DNA of 64,000 nucleotides from JAWXBA01 sp048499805 (GCA_048499805.1 JASNZF010000006.1:186001-250000), one strand, 5' to 3'; positions 8,318-16,493 are shown, numbered from the stretch's first letter. Program-made: numbers and translations. The notes: generated from the letters alone by a model not told the origin.

Positions 8318-8359
8318 GCTGTTGCCTGTCTTGGCAGGTCGAGAGCTCGCCGGGCCGCC

Positions 8360-8410
8360 ATGACAATGCGGCTGACCTCCACGCCTCCTGGGGATCAGCC
8401 GCGTTGTCAT
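8360..8410. terminator. Long stem-loop between barrel-protein gene and tRNA-Ala
   Basis: 16-bp arms (8360-8375 and 8395-8410) pair with a single G-T wobble around a 19-nt loop. It lies 43 nt past the stop of the plus-strand gene and just after the 3' end of the minus-strand tRNA, so it could end both transcripts. No T-tract is present. Its ATGACA/TGTCAT ends resemble the palindromic element at 8626-8727, so it may instead be a repeat remnant. Confidence 0.5.
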
Positions 8411-8416
8411 CCTCGA

Positions 8417-8489
8417 TGGAGCGTACCGGGATCGAACCGGTGACCTCCTGGTTGCAAACCAGGCGCTCTCCCAGCTGAGCTAACGCCCC
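8417..8489 (-). tRNA. tRNA-Ala (anticodon TGC)
   Basis: 73-nt cloverleaf on the minus strand. The acceptor stem GGGGCGT/ACGCTCC contains the G3-U70 pair that identifies alanine tRNAs. The D-arm is AGCTCAGCTGGGAGAGC. The anticodon stem CCTGG/CCAGG encloses the loop TTTGCAA, giving anticodon TGC. The T-arm has TTCGATC. The discriminator is A and no CCA is encoded. It reads GCA and probably most other Ala codons. Confidence 0.97.
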
Positions 8490-8625
8490 GTGCGTGGCAG
8501 AATCTATCGCGATCGGGGGTGGGATAGAAGGGAGAAGCGAGAAGGGAGAAGCAAGGCGGGGAGTAGTGGCCTTGGCAGGGTAGGAAAGGGGGCTGCCTGC
8601 TTCTGCGCGCCGCAGTTGGCATCGA

Positions 8626-8727
8626 TGTCATCTCGAGCGAAGCGAGGGATCTTGCCGGCTGTCATCGATGCGCGCCAGTTGATTCCGATTTCCTTCGATC
8701 AGATCCCTCGCTCCGGCTGGGATGACA
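8626..8727. repeat. Palindromic MITE/REP-like element, copy 1
   Basis: About 102 bp bounded by TGTCAT...ATGACA, with imperfect inverted arms of about 28 bp that both contain AGCGAGGGATCT. A second, longer member with the same TGTCATCCCGA-type ends and GAGGGATCTTG arms lies at 18430-18564. No coding sequence is inside. The rest of the 8490-8774 gap holds only purine-rich GAGAAG repeats (about 8527-8560). Confidence 0.8.
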
Positions 8728-8774
8728 ATCTGCGCGCATGCCGAGGTCATGCACTTCCGCTGCCCCCGCCGGAA

Positions 8775-9368
8775 TCAGAGTCGCAAGACTATCGCCGAAC
8801 CGAACGTCCACCGGACCTCGCCGAGGGCGCGGTCATATCGAGTAACGCGCAGTTCGATGGCTGGGTTTCTTGGAGACTCGCCGGTCATGATCATCCGGAC
8901 CCCGGCCGAGTACTCCCAGGTGGAGCGGTGCGGGTTGCCGGGCTGGTGCCAAGGGCCGGACCAAGCGGTTCGGCCGGCACTGAGGGAAACGGTCGTGAGG
9001 GGATCAGCCTGAAACAGCAGGCCTCCCCGGGCGGTGATGAGGCGACCCGGCGACAACACCCGTGAACCACAGCCGCCGGCGTCCAAGGTGCCGGTGTCGG
9101 GGCAGGTGAGGTCTGCATCACCGTTGGTCCAGAAGGGAAAGATGATCGCGCTGAGCCCGCCCTCGAGTCCCCACCGATCGCCGGGCCAGTAGGCCGCGTC
9201 GATTCCGGCCAAGGGGCCCGCCGCCAGCGCGCTGAACGGCAGGGCGTTGGAGATCGCGGCACCGGCCCGCAACCGAACACCATCCCGACTCTGGGCCGTG
9301 AGCGGCGCCACCATCAGCGCGAAGACCACAGGACTGCAGAACAGGCACCACCGAGCCGACTTGCGCAT
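8775..9368 (-). CDS. Putative outer-membrane beta-barrel protein
   Basis: Starting at the ATG at 9368 (AGGAGG Shine-Dalgarno 7 nt upstream), the protein has 197 residues and a signal peptide ending near VAPLTAQS. Gly/aromatic-rich alternating strands follow (RLRAGAAISNALPF, AGIDAAYWPGDRWGLEGGLSAI) and the protein ends in SAIVLRL. Two Cys in TCPDTGTLDAGGCG could form a disulfide in an extracellular loop. No specific family is recognised; an outer-membrane location is inferred from signal peptide and strand pattern. An upstream ATG seven codons earlier is less likely because the strong Shine-Dalgarno lies after it. Confidence 0.6.
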   Translation of the reverse strand: MRKSARWCLFCSPVVFALMVAPLTAQSRDGVRLRAGAAISNALPFSALAAGPLAGIDAAYWPGDRWGLEGGLSAIIFPFWTNGDADLTCPDTGTLDAGGCGSRVLSPGRLITARGGLLFQADPLTTVSLSAGRTAWSGPWHQPGNPHRSTWEYSAGVRMIMTGESPRNPAIELRVTRYDRALGEVRWTFGSAIVLRL

Positions 9369-9464
9369 GACAAGCCTCCTGGGCTCCAAACTCTACCTGT
9401 GCTGGACGGTACCACCCGAAACGCTGGTGCGCCAGATGACCCGAACGTCCGGATCGGTCCCTGC

Positions 9465-9506
9465 GGGCCGGGCAGGCCCGGCCCCGAAGGGATCGGTTAC
9501 ATTTGG
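9465..9506. repeat. REP-like palindrome, diverged copy
   Basis: A GGGCCGGGC-AG-GCCCGGCCC palindrome followed by GGGATCGGTTACATT. This matches the 56-bp tandem repeat at 13855-14011, and as there it is followed by a short tandem array. Confidence 0.7.
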
Positions 9507-9546
9507 GACCCGCCGACCCGCCGACCCGCCGACCCGCCGACCCGCT
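9507..9546. repeat. Tandem array of the octamer GACCCGCC (five units, last one imperfect)
   Basis: Units start at 9507, 9515, 9523, 9531 and 9539. Sense-strand pyrimidine-rich relative to the downstream GntR gene. The unit is a one- or two-base variant of CTGCCCCG. Confidence 0.95.
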
Positions 9547-9612
9547 GCCCCCTGCCCGCCACCCAACACCCGGCACCCCCGAGCTCCCAGCCGTACGCGC
9601 ACACTGTATCAC

Positions 9613-9641
9613 TTGACAAATACACCTCCACCTCCGACATT
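9613..9641 (+). promoter_or_regulatory. Putative promoter of the GntR-ABC operon
   Basis: Consensus -35 TTGACA (9613-9618), 17-nt spacer, -10-like GACATT (9636-9641). The predicted start near 9648 falls inside the palindromic operator at 9646-9667, so repressor binding would block initiation. Confidence 0.6.
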
Positions 9642-9645
9642 GGTG

Positions 9646-9667
9646 GTGTATTAGCGTGCTAATGCAC
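9646..9667 (+). promoter_or_regulatory. Palindromic operator, probable GntR/YtrA-type autoregulatory site
   Basis: Two 10-bp half-sites, GTGTATTAGC and GCTAATGCAC, flank a central GT. Nine of ten positions are symmetric, including a perfect ATTAGC/GCTAAT core. The site covers the predicted transcription start and the start codon of the regulator gene. Symmetry and position are seen; recognition by the adjacent regulator is inferred. Confidence 0.65.
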
Positions 9668-10090
9668 GCACCACCGCCACCGGAGTCCGCCCTGCTCATC
9701 GTCATCGACCCCCACAACGGTGTCCCTGTCTACCGCCAGCTGGTGGACCAGGTCCGCTTCCAGGTGGCCAGCGGGCTCCTCCTGGCCGGCGACGAGCTCC
9801 CCAGCACCCGCGGGCTCTCCAGCGAGCTGGGGGTCAACCCGATGACGGTGAGCAAGGCCTACTCGCTGCTCGAGGAGGAAGGGGTCCTGACCCGACGCCC
9901 CGGCCTCCCCTCCGTCGTCGCGGAACGCAGTGCCCGGGTCGAGGAACAGGCCCGCGAGGACTCGCTCGCCGAAGTCCTCGCCCCGGCGGTCCTGGCAGCG
10001 CAGCAACTCGGCATGGCCGATCGGCAGGCCCTCGACGTCTTCCGCCGCGCGTTGGCACGCGCCCATCCCCCCAAGGAGCAGTCCGCATGA
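9662..10090 (+). CDS. GntR family transcriptional regulator, YtrA subfamily
   Basis: A 142-residue regulator with an N-terminal winged helix: VPVYRQLVDQVRFQVASG, then LPSTRGLSSELGVNPMTVSKAYSLLEEEGVL. A short helical C-terminal tail replaces the large ligand domain of other GntR proteins, which is typical of YtrA-type regulators that control adjacent ABC transporters. Its stop overlaps the ABC ATPase start as ATGA. The ATG at 9662 is preferred over a GTG at 9656; neither has a Shine-Dalgarno. It likely represses its own operon through the palindrome overlapping the start. Confidence 0.88.
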   Translation: MHAPPPPESALLIVIDPHNGVPVYRQLVDQVRFQVASGLLLAGDELPSTRGLSSELGVNPMTVSKAYSLLEEEGVLTRRPGLPSVVAERSARVEEQAREDSLAEVLAPAVLAAQQLGMADRQALDVFRRALARAHPPKEQSA

Positions 10091-11019
10091 GCCACGTCTT
10101 CGAGTGCCAGGCCATCACCAAGCGGTACGGCAAGACCGTCGCGCTGGATCAGGTGACCCTGGCCATCGCCAGCCGGCAGATCGTCGGCCTGGCGGGCCGG
10201 AACGGCAGCGGCAAGACCACGCTGCTCCGCCACATGACCGGCTACTGCCTTCCCGACGAGGGGAGCGCCCATACCCTCGGCACGCCGACCCCCGTGCTGG
10301 ACCGCGCCGAGCTGGCGCGGATCGGGGTGGTGGAGCAGGGCGACCCGCTCATTCCGTGGATGAAGGCGCGACAACTCCTCCGCTACGTCTCGTCGTTCTA
10401 CACGACCTGGGATCGCGATCTCGAGGCGACCCTGATGACGGAGCTCGAGGTGGATCCCGAGGCCAAGGTCGGGGCAATGTCGCCCGGGAGTCGGCAGAAG
10501 CTGTCGCTGGTGGTGGCCACTTGCCATCACCCCGAGCTGCTGCTGCTCGACGAACCGCTCAGCGCCCTCGACCCGATCGCCCGGCAGTCGGTGCTCGGCA
10601 TGCTGCTCGACCGGTTCAGCTCCGATGCGATGACGATCGTGATCTCGACCCACATGCTGCGCGACATCGAACCGGTGATCAACCGGCTTGTCTGCCTGGA
10701 GCAGGGCCGGGTCGTGGCCGACGAGGAACTCGATGTCCTGCGGGAACGGCACGCCGAGTGGGTGGTGACGAGCGCGTCGGGCGCGTTGCCGAGGGAGTTC
10801 TCAGAGCCGTGGATCCTAGCCGCCGATAGCGACGGCACGCGGGCCAGGCTGCAGGTCCGCGACCCGGAGCAGCATCTGGCCGAGTTCATCGCGCGGTATC
10901 GGGCGACGGTCGAGAGCCGGCCGCTCAACCTGGAGGCGCTGTTCCCAGTACTGATCGGGCGGGGCGGGGCAGGGCGGCGGGGTGCGGCGGTGGTGGAGAG
11001 CGCGGGAGCCGGTCGGTGA
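10087..11019 (+). CDS. ABC transporter ATP-binding protein
   Basis: A 310-residue ABC ATPase with Walker A GRNGSGKTT (about residue 38), a diverged signature MSPGSRQKLSL in place of LSGGQ, Walker B LLLLDEP and switch STHMLRDIEP. The C-terminal ~90 residues extend past the ATPase domain and have no recognised fold. It lies between the YtrA-type regulator and two integral membrane proteins, overlapping both neighbours by 4 nt, so the four genes form one exporter-like operon. In related operons such exporters answer to cell-envelope stress; the substrate here is unknown. Confidence 0.9.
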   Translation: MSHVFECQAITKRYGKTVALDQVTLAIASRQIVGLAGRNGSGKTTLLRHMTGYCLPDEGSAHTLGTPTPVLDRAELARIGVVEQGDPLIPWMKARQLLRYVSSFYTTWDRDLEATLMTELEVDPEAKVGAMSPGSRQKLSLVVATCHHPELLLLDEPLSALDPIARQSVLGMLLDRFSSDAMTIVISTHMLRDIEPVINRLVCLEQGRVVADEELDVLRERHAEWVVTSASGALPREFSEPWILAADSDGTRARLQVRDPEQHLAEFIARYRATVESRPLNLEALFPVLIGRGGAGRRGAAVVESAGAGR

Positions 11020-12395
11020 GCTGGCCGTATCCACTGTTTGGATTGCTGCGGCGGCCGTCGGTCGTGGTGCTGGTTGGTATGCTGGCGCTACCGATTGCCG
11101 CCATCTCCCTGATCGACGTCGCACCAGGCAAGGACTTGCAGTCGGAGATTGCCGCGGGAGTGGCACAGGTGGGGATGGTCGCGATGTCAGGCGCATTTGC
11201 GGGCATGCTGGGCATGCTATGGGGTCTTTCCAGACATGACTTGTGGCGCAGTGGTTTGGATTGGCACCTGCCCGGGATCCGCCGCTGGCTCCTGCTGGAG
11301 GAGCTCATCGTTGGCGGTGCGGCGGCTGTGGTCGCGGCGCTTTGGATCATCGTGGTGCACTCCGACGGCTCACTGTTGGTGCGGGTGTCCGTCGCCGTGT
11401 CGTTCTCCCTGATGTGCTTCTTCATCGGCGGGCTCGATGGAGAGCCGAGCACTCCTCGCGCGTTTCGGGTCCTCGGGCTCTTCGGGTGGTACGTCCTGCT
11501 GTTCCAGGCGGCAGAGATCGAACTGGTCCTGCTGGCTGTCCCGCCGGGGACCATTCTGGCATGCCTGGCGCTGACCGCTGCGCTGTGGGCGCGCCGAGTC
11601 GATCGGCGCGTGGCGCGGCGGCGGCCACATGATGCTGCCGCGAGCTTCGGTATCGTGGGAGCGGAACACTGGCGGCGGGTGAAGGGCCCGAAGGGGGAGT
11701 GGGGGGTGGCGCTCGTGTCAGACCGGTATCCTGCCTGGATCCTCGCCGCCGTGTATGAGGGTGGTGGAGGCAAGGCGTGGTGGCCGGTGAGTTTTCTCGG
11801 GCTTGGTGCCGGGGCAACTGCGGTCACGCTTCACTTCATCGGAAGCGATCTCATGGCCTTCACCATGCTCGCCATGTTCATCTTCGCGAGTGCGGTCTTC
11901 CCACTCCGGTTGGTGTCGGGACTCGTGTACCCGCTTTCCCGGCGCCTGCGCGGCCAGTTGGTGGCCGCTGGGGCGCTGCTCACCGAAGTGAGCTTCATCG
12001 GGCTCGCCGCCCTGTTGGTGGTCCAGCTCAAGGCCAGCCCCCTAGCCGACGTCTGGCACGCTCCGGGCCCCCGAGAGACAATCCCTTGGCCGGTCCTCTT
12101 GATGGTTGCGTTTGCCTGGATGCCGATCGCCAGTTGGGGGAGCGTGCGAGCCGCGGCCGGGGCTTGGCGGGAAGGGGCCAATGTCCTGACGTCCGGCCTC
12201 GTGCCGCTCGCGGCGTACGTGTTACCCGTCGTTCTGACTCTGGGCACCTTCGGCGACTGGTGGCGTGAGGGGCAGATTGGTCTGGTCGTGTCGCTGATCG
12301 TGGCCATATCGGTGTTGACGCGCATGGCCCTGTGGTGGGCCACCCAGCGGCACTTTGCCCGGGCTGACCTGTCCCCGGTGGCGAACCCGGGATGA
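11016..12395 (+). CDS. ABC transporter permease-like membrane protein A
   Basis: A 459-residue protein with about ten hydrophobic segments and no catalytic motif. It starts at a GTG overlapping the ATPase stop (GTGA) and ends overlapping the next gene (ATGA). It is a paralogue of the next protein: both begin with a Pro-Tyr-x-Leu-Phe segment and an LxRxP turn, both carry GPKGEW/GSKGEW in the middle loop, and both end with TRRHFA/TQRHFARADL. They probably form a heterodimeric permease. Family assignment rests on context. Confidence 0.7.
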   Translation: MSWPYPLFGLLRRPSVVVLVGMLALPIAAISLIDVAPGKDLQSEIAAGVAQVGMVAMSGAFAGMLGMLWGLSRHDLWRSGLDWHLPGIRRWLLLEELIVGGAAAVVAALWIIVVHSDGSLLVRVSVAVSFSLMCFFIGGLDGEPSTPRAFRVLGLFGWYVLLFQAAEIELVLLAVPPGTILACLALTAALWARRVDRRVARRRPHDAAASFGIVGAEHWRRVKGPKGEWGVALVSDRYPAWILAAVYEGGGGKAWWPVSFLGLGAGATAVTLHFIGSDLMAFTMLAMFIFASAVFPLRLVSGLVYPLSRRLRGQLVAAGALLTEVSFIGLAALLVVQLKASPLADVWHAPGPRETIPWPVLLMVAFAWMPIASWGSVRAAAGAWREGANVLTSGLVPLAAYVLPVVLTLGTFGDWWREGQIGLVVSLIVAISVLTRMALWWATQRHFARADLSPVANPG

Positions 12396-13765
12396 GTTCG
12401 CCCTACGCGCTGTTCCGGTTGATGTGGCGGCCACTGCTCGCAGCGATGCTGTTCTTCGTCCTCCTGGCTATCGCCTTTCCCCTCGCGCAGCTCGAAACCG
12501 TCGATGGGTGGAATCCCTTCTGGAGGCTCTGGCACACCGGTGACGATCCGCAGGTCAGGGTGGAGGCGTGGCGGCTGGTATCTCTGCTCCCCGTCGCGGT
12601 GGGTGCCGTGCTGTCGACGCTTCGCCTGGAAGTGACGATGAGCCAGTTGGGTTGGACCCTTCCTGGGATCCGGCGTGGATGGCAGAACGCCACCCTCTTT
12701 GTGGCGGTGCCCATTGCGCTCGTTCTGGCAACGATCGTGTGGCGCGGTGGCCCTCCAGCGGAGGCGGCCGCGGCCTTCGCCCTGTCGGCATTCTGGTTCC
12801 TGGTGCCTGGCGCCCTGATGCTTGCCGGGTTGCCGTGTGCCGCCAAGTACGCCCTGGGCGGGTTGCTGATCGCCTCGTTCGCCTTGGCCGTCCAGGTGCG
12901 CGCGCTGGTCGCGGGGGCCTCGTTGGCGATCGCGCTGCTCGCCGCCGCGGGGGCGGTGCTTCTCTTCCGCCATCACTTCAGCGCGGCAACCGCTCGGAGG
13001 CAATCGTCAATGGAGGAAGTCCTGGCCCGGATGTGGGACCGCGGCTCGCTCTGGAGGTCGTTCGGCTCCAAGGGGGAGTGGAGCCATCGGTTGCAGGATG
13101 CTGGGCTGGGTCGGTGGCTTCTCGCCGCGAGCCACGAGGCTGGCCATGGCAGCCTCCTCCGCTATGCGCGGTCAGTCGCCTGGGCCGTCCTCTTCGGTGG
13201 TGCAATGGTACACCTGCTGGGTGGATCCCACATGCTGCCCTTGTGGCTCGGGATGATGATCGGCGGGAGGGCGATGCAACTGCAGTCCGTACTGCCGTAT
13301 CCGCTCTCGCGGAGGGCCCGGGCCGAGTTGGCCTTTGTTGGGGGCCTGGTGGAGGCGGTGACGGTGACGATTGGGATCCTGCTCGTGTTGTGGGGGCTGT
13401 CGATCGTCGGGATGCCGATGCTGGCCCCGTTCGACGACCTCGAGCGGACTCCGCTCTCCCTCCCGCTTGCAATGTGCGCGGCGTTTACCTGGCTCCCGAT
13501 CATGATCTGGGGGAGCATTCGCCCGATGCAACTCCAGACCCAACCGCGTCAGCCGGGCTTCGTGGGTCGCATGGGTGCCTTCGTTCTTTACATCTTCCTG
13601 ACGATGGGTTCTGCCGATGTGCTGCGTGGGGTGTCTTCCGGAGAGGCAATGCAGGCGTGGCAGGTCTGGTTGCTGCTGGCTGCGGGGTTGATCACCTATC
13701 CGGGGCTCTGGGTGGTCACTCGACGCCATTTCGCCACCGCGGACCTGGTTCCCTTGGGGCCGTGA
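12392..13765 (+). CDS. ABC transporter permease-like membrane protein B
   Basis: A 457-residue polytopic membrane protein, paralogous to the preceding gene (shared GSKGEW loop, LPGIRR turn and C-terminal TRRHFATADL). It starts with an ATG overlapping the previous stop (ATGA). It is the last gene of the GntR-ABC operon; beyond it lies a 294-bp non-coding stretch of REP-like and octamer repeats. Together with the ATPase it would form a complete transporter. Confidence 0.7.
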   Translation: MSSPYALFRLMWRPLLAAMLFFVLLAIAFPLAQLETVDGWNPFWRLWHTGDDPQVRVEAWRLVSLLPVAVGAVLSTLRLEVTMSQLGWTLPGIRRGWQNATLFVAVPIALVLATIVWRGGPPAEAAAAFALSAFWFLVPGALMLAGLPCAAKYALGGLLIASFALAVQVRALVAGASLAIALLAAAGAVLLFRHHFSAATARRQSSMEEVLARMWDRGSLWRSFGSKGEWSHRLQDAGLGRWLLAASHEAGHGSLLRYARSVAWAVLFGGAMVHLLGGSHMLPLWLGMMIGGRAMQLQSVLPYPLSRRARAELAFVGGLVEAVTVTIGILLVLWGLSIVGMPMLAPFDDLERTPLSLPLAMCAAFTWLPIMIWGSIRPMQLQTQPRQPGFVGRMGAFVLYIFLTMGSADVLRGVSSGEAMQAWQVWLLLAAGLITYPGLWVVTRRHFATADLVPLGP

Positions 13766-13854
13766 GACGCGGCAGGTGGCGCTGACGCGCCCGGCGGTTC
13801 CTTCAGTCCCGCGGGTACGCCCGCGGGTCACGCGCATCCCCGTGTTGTTACCAC

Positions 13855-14011
13855 GGGCCGGGCACGACCGGCCCCTACGGGGTCGATTGCATTCGGCCCG
13901 TCTTTTCGGCGGGCCGGGCACGCCCGGCCCCTACGGGGTCGATTGCATTCGGCCCGTCTTTTCGGCGGGCCGGGCACGCCCGGCCCCTACAGGATCGATT
14001 ACATTCGGCCC
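13855..14011. repeat. 56-bp REP-like unit in about 2.8 tandem copies
   Basis: Copies start at 13855, 13911 and 13967. Each has a palindrome (GGGCCGGGCACG-CCCGGCCCC type), then TACGGGGTCGATTGCATTCGG, then a spacer that in copies 1 and 2 is CCCGTCTTTTCGGC. Copy 3 lacks the spacer and runs straight into the CTGCCCCG array at 14014. Single diverged copies lie at 9465 and 18594. This accounts for most of the 13766-14059 gene-free stretch. Confidence 0.92.
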
Positions 14012-14013
14012 CG

Positions 14014-14053
14014 CTGCCCCGCTGCCCCGCTGCCCCGCTGCCCTGCTGCCCCG
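14014..14053. repeat. Tandem array of CTGCCCCG (five units, one variant)
   Basis: Units start at 14014, 14022, 14030, 14038 (CTGCCCTG) and 14046. The array ends six bases from the stop of the aldolase gene at 14060; on that gene's sense strand it is G-rich. Confidence 0.97.
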
Positions 14054-14059
14054 CCGCCC

Positions 14060-14956
14060 CTACCCCCCCAACAACCCGGACTGCGACAACAACGCCAGAA
14101 TCGATGCCCGCTCGGCGTCGGTTGCCGGCAGGAGTGGTGCCCGGGGGGGGCCACCGTACCAGCCCAGCATCTCCTGCGCCGCCTTGAGTCCCGCCACGCC
14201 GAACTGCCGAGTGACCGCGGCGTTGATCCCATTCAACCGCCACTGCAGCGCCTGCGCTTCGGCGGCCTTGCCGGCGCGGAAGAGCTGGACGAGTTCGTCC
14301 ATCTGGGTGGCGCCAATGTTTGCCAGCGCCGCCACGGAGCCCACCGCGCCGACCGCGAGCGCCGGCAGCAGGAATCCCGCCGACCCGGCCAGAACCTGGA
14401 ACCCCGACCGCGTGGCGCCGACCATCCAGCCGATCTTCGCGATGTCCCCACCCGAGTCCTTGATGCCGATGATGTTCTCATGCTCCGAGAGCTTCGCGAC
14501 CGATTCCTGCGGCAGGTCGACGCCGGTGTTGGCCGGGACACTATAGAGGAGAACCGGCACCGGGGAGGCATCGGCCACGGTGCGGTAGTGCGCCTCGAGC
14601 GCGGCACCCGACATCCGCGCCTTGTAGTACCCGGGCGTCACCACCATCACGGCATCGACCCCGATCGCCGCCATCTGCTTGGTGAGGGCAATGGTTGCCC
14701 GGGTCGATTCCATCCCCGATCCACCGATCAACAACCGGTCGGCGGGGGTGACGTCGCGCGCCAAGGTGGTGACGGCCAGCCGCTCGTCGATCGACAGCGA
14801 GACGAACTCGCCGTTCGAGCCACCGAGGACATAGCCGCGGAGTGGGAGGCCGTTCATCCGCTCCAGCGTGGCCCGCAGCGCGTCGAGGTGGAGGTCACCG
14901 TTGGCCTGGAACGGCGTGGTGACGGGCGGGAAGAGGCCGGCGAGGGAGAGGGGCAT
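14060..14956 (-). CDS. DapA-superfamily aldolase, 4-hydroxy-2-oxoglutarate aldolase (HOGA)-like
   Basis: A 298-residue class I aldolase of the dihydrodipicolinate synthase superfamily. The Schiff-base Lys is K166 in IIGIKDSGGD and the catalytic Tyr is Y138 in VLLYSVPANTG. As I recall it, the sequence follows the eukaryotic mitochondrial HOGA1 enzyme closely (FRGFVVQGSNGEF versus LRGYVLGGSNGEF, GSGMEST, MVVTPGYYKARMS, FQVLAGSAGF, NAAVTRQFG). That favours cleavage of 4-hydroxy-2-oxoglutarate to pyruvate and glyoxylate over lysine biosynthesis. It stands divergent from the kynureninase gene. Another 2-oxo-acid aldolase activity cannot be excluded. Confidence 0.8.
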   Translation of the reverse strand: MPLSLAGLFPPVTTPFQANGDLHLDALRATLERMNGLPLRGYVLGGSNGEFVSLSIDERLAVTTLARDVTPADRLLIGGSGMESTRATIALTKQMAAIGVDAVMVVTPGYYKARMSGAALEAHYRTVADASPVPVLLYSVPANTGVDLPQESVAKLSEHENIIGIKDSGGDIAKIGWMVGATRSGFQVLAGSAGFLLPALAVGAVGSVAALANIGATQMDELVQLFRAGKAAEAQALQWRLNGINAAVTRQFGVAGLKAAQEMLGWYGGPPRAPLLPATDAERASILALLSQSGLLGG

Positions 14957-14963
14957 GGTGGGG

Positions 14964-15006
14964 GAGGTGAGAGGTAAGAGGTAAGAGGTAAGAGGGGAAA
15001 GGTAAG
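14964..15006. repeat. Tandem AGGTAAG heptamers upstream of the aldolase
   Basis: Three contiguous AGGTAAG units (14972-14992) plus partial and diverged ones up to 15006. On the aldolase sense strand they read CTTACCT immediately before the ATG. The same unit occurs upstream of kynU (15129-15150, other strand) and of the SSS symporter (39906-39935). Confidence 0.93.
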
Positions 15007-15128
15007 CGGGAACTGCAGGTCCGGGGCTGAGCTGGCGTGGACTGAACAAAGCCCGAATGACCCTGCGACGCGTCAGACAGTATACTCAATCGACTCTGGG
15101 TCTCAGAGGGGGGGTCGGTTCCCTCTCG

Positions 15129-15150
15129 CCTCTTACCTCTTACCTCTCAC
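15129..15150. repeat. CTTACCT heptamers just before kynU
   Basis: Two perfect units plus flanking partial ones end 6 nt before the kynU ATG. Same unit and same position relative to a start codon as upstream of the aldolase and the symporter. Confidence 0.9.
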
Positions 15151-15156
15151 GTCTCC

Positions 15157-16446
15157 ATGACCCAGTCCCACGCACAGGAACTCGACAAGCACGACCCTCT
15201 CGCGGGGTTCCGCAAGGAATTCCATGTGCCCGTCGGCGCCGACGGCCAGCCGGTCATCTACCTCACCGGGAACTCCCTGGGGCTCCAGCCGGTGATGGCG
15301 CGGGCGGCGGTGGAGACGATCCTGGAGGACTGGGAGCACCTGGCGGTCGAGGGCCACTTCAAGGGTCCTCGGCCGTGGTACCACTATCACGACCAGTTCC
15401 GGGAGCCGATGGCCCGGGTGGTGGGTGCCTGGCCGAGTGAGGTGGTGGTCATGAACACCCTGACCGCCAACCTACACTTCCTGCTGGCGAGCTTCTGGCG
15501 CCCGCAGCCCGGGCGCACCCGGATCGTGATCGAGGAGGATGCCTTTCCTTCGGACACCTACACGGCGGAGTCCCACGTCGCGGTGCGCGGGTTCGACCCT
15601 GCCGAGACCGTCGTGCGGCTCCGGCCCCGGCCCGGCGAGGTGCTGCTGCGGACCGAGGACATTGAGCAGTTCCTGGCCGACGAGGGCGATTCGGTCGCCC
15701 TGGTGCTGCTGCCCGGGGTCCAGTACTACACCGGGCAGCGGTTCGACATCCAGCGGATCACCGCTGCGGCGCACAGGGCGGGGGCACTGGCCGGGTTCGA
15801 CCTCGCGCACGCGGCGGGGAATGTGCCGCTCCAGCTGCACGACTGGGATGTCGACTTCGCCGCCTGGTGTACGTACAAGTACCTGAACGCGGGCCCCGGG
15901 GCGGTGGGGGCGGCGTTCGTCCACCAGCGCCACGGCGACGACCCCTCGATCCCGCGGCTGGCGGGGTGGTGGGGGAACGACCCGGAGACCCGGTTCCAGA
16001 TGCACCTGAATCCCCACTTCGTGCCGCGGCCCGGCGCCGAAGGGTGGGCGGTCAGCAACCCCCCGCTGCTGGCGATGGCCCCGCTGGTCGCGTCGCTGGC
16101 GCAGTTCGAGCGGGTTGGGATGCCGCTGCTTCGCGCCAAGTCGATCCGCCTGACCGGTTTCCTGGAGGCCTGCCTCCGCGAAGCCGCCGGGGACCGGATC
16201 ACCCTCCTGACCCCTTCGGACCCCGAGGCACGCGGGTGCCAGCTCTCCCTGCTCCTGCCCGAGCGGTCCCGCGAGGTGTTCGACCGACTGACCGAGGCCG
16301 GGGTGATTGCCGACTACCGACCGCCGGACGTGATCCGCATGGCACCGACCCCGATGTACAACACCTTCCAGGAGATATGGCGGGTGGGAGAGGTGATTCG
16401 TGGGGTGCTGAGCGGTGGCGAGCAGGGGTTAGGGGCTGGGGGCTAG
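15157..16446 (+). CDS. kynU: Kynureninase
   Basis: A PLP enzyme that splits kynurenine into anthranilate and alanine. The 429 residues match the family length: YLTGNSLGLQP near the N-terminus, the PLP Asp in AGFDLAHAAGNVPL, and the Schiff-base Lys at K241 in WCTYKYLNAGPGA. The last residues (EQGLGAGG) are encoded by a G-rich short repeat, so the C-terminus appears altered by repeat growth. It is 114 nt from tryptophan 2,3-dioxygenase on the same strand. No kynurenine formamidase is visible nearby. The product anthranilate could return to the trp operon enzymes. Confidence 0.96.
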   Translation: MTQSHAQELDKHDPLAGFRKEFHVPVGADGQPVIYLTGNSLGLQPVMARAAVETILEDWEHLAVEGHFKGPRPWYHYHDQFREPMARVVGAWPSEVVVMNTLTANLHFLLASFWRPQPGRTRIVIEEDAFPSDTYTAESHVAVRGFDPAETVVRLRPRPGEVLLRTEDIEQFLADEGDSVALVLLPGVQYYTGQRFDIQRITAAAHRAGALAGFDLAHAAGNVPLQLHDWDVDFAAWCTYKYLNAGPGAVGAAFVHQRHGDDPSIPRLAGWWGNDPETRFQMHLNPHFVPRPGAEGWAVSNPPLLAMAPLVASLAQFERVGMPLLRAKSIRLTGFLEACLREAAGDRITLLTPSDPEARGCQLSLLLPERSREVFDRLTEAGVIADYRPPDVIRMAPTPMYNTFQEIWRVGEVIRGVLSGGEQGLGAGG

Positions 16447-16493
16447 GCGCTAGTGGTGGCCGTGATGCCGACGGCCCCTCACCCATTCCGTTT

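Noticed and set aside
14060..14956. Assignment of the aldolase as DapA (lysine biosynthesis)
   Set aside because: Motifs follow HOGA-type aldolases, and no lysine or peptidoglycan-precursor gene lies nearby.
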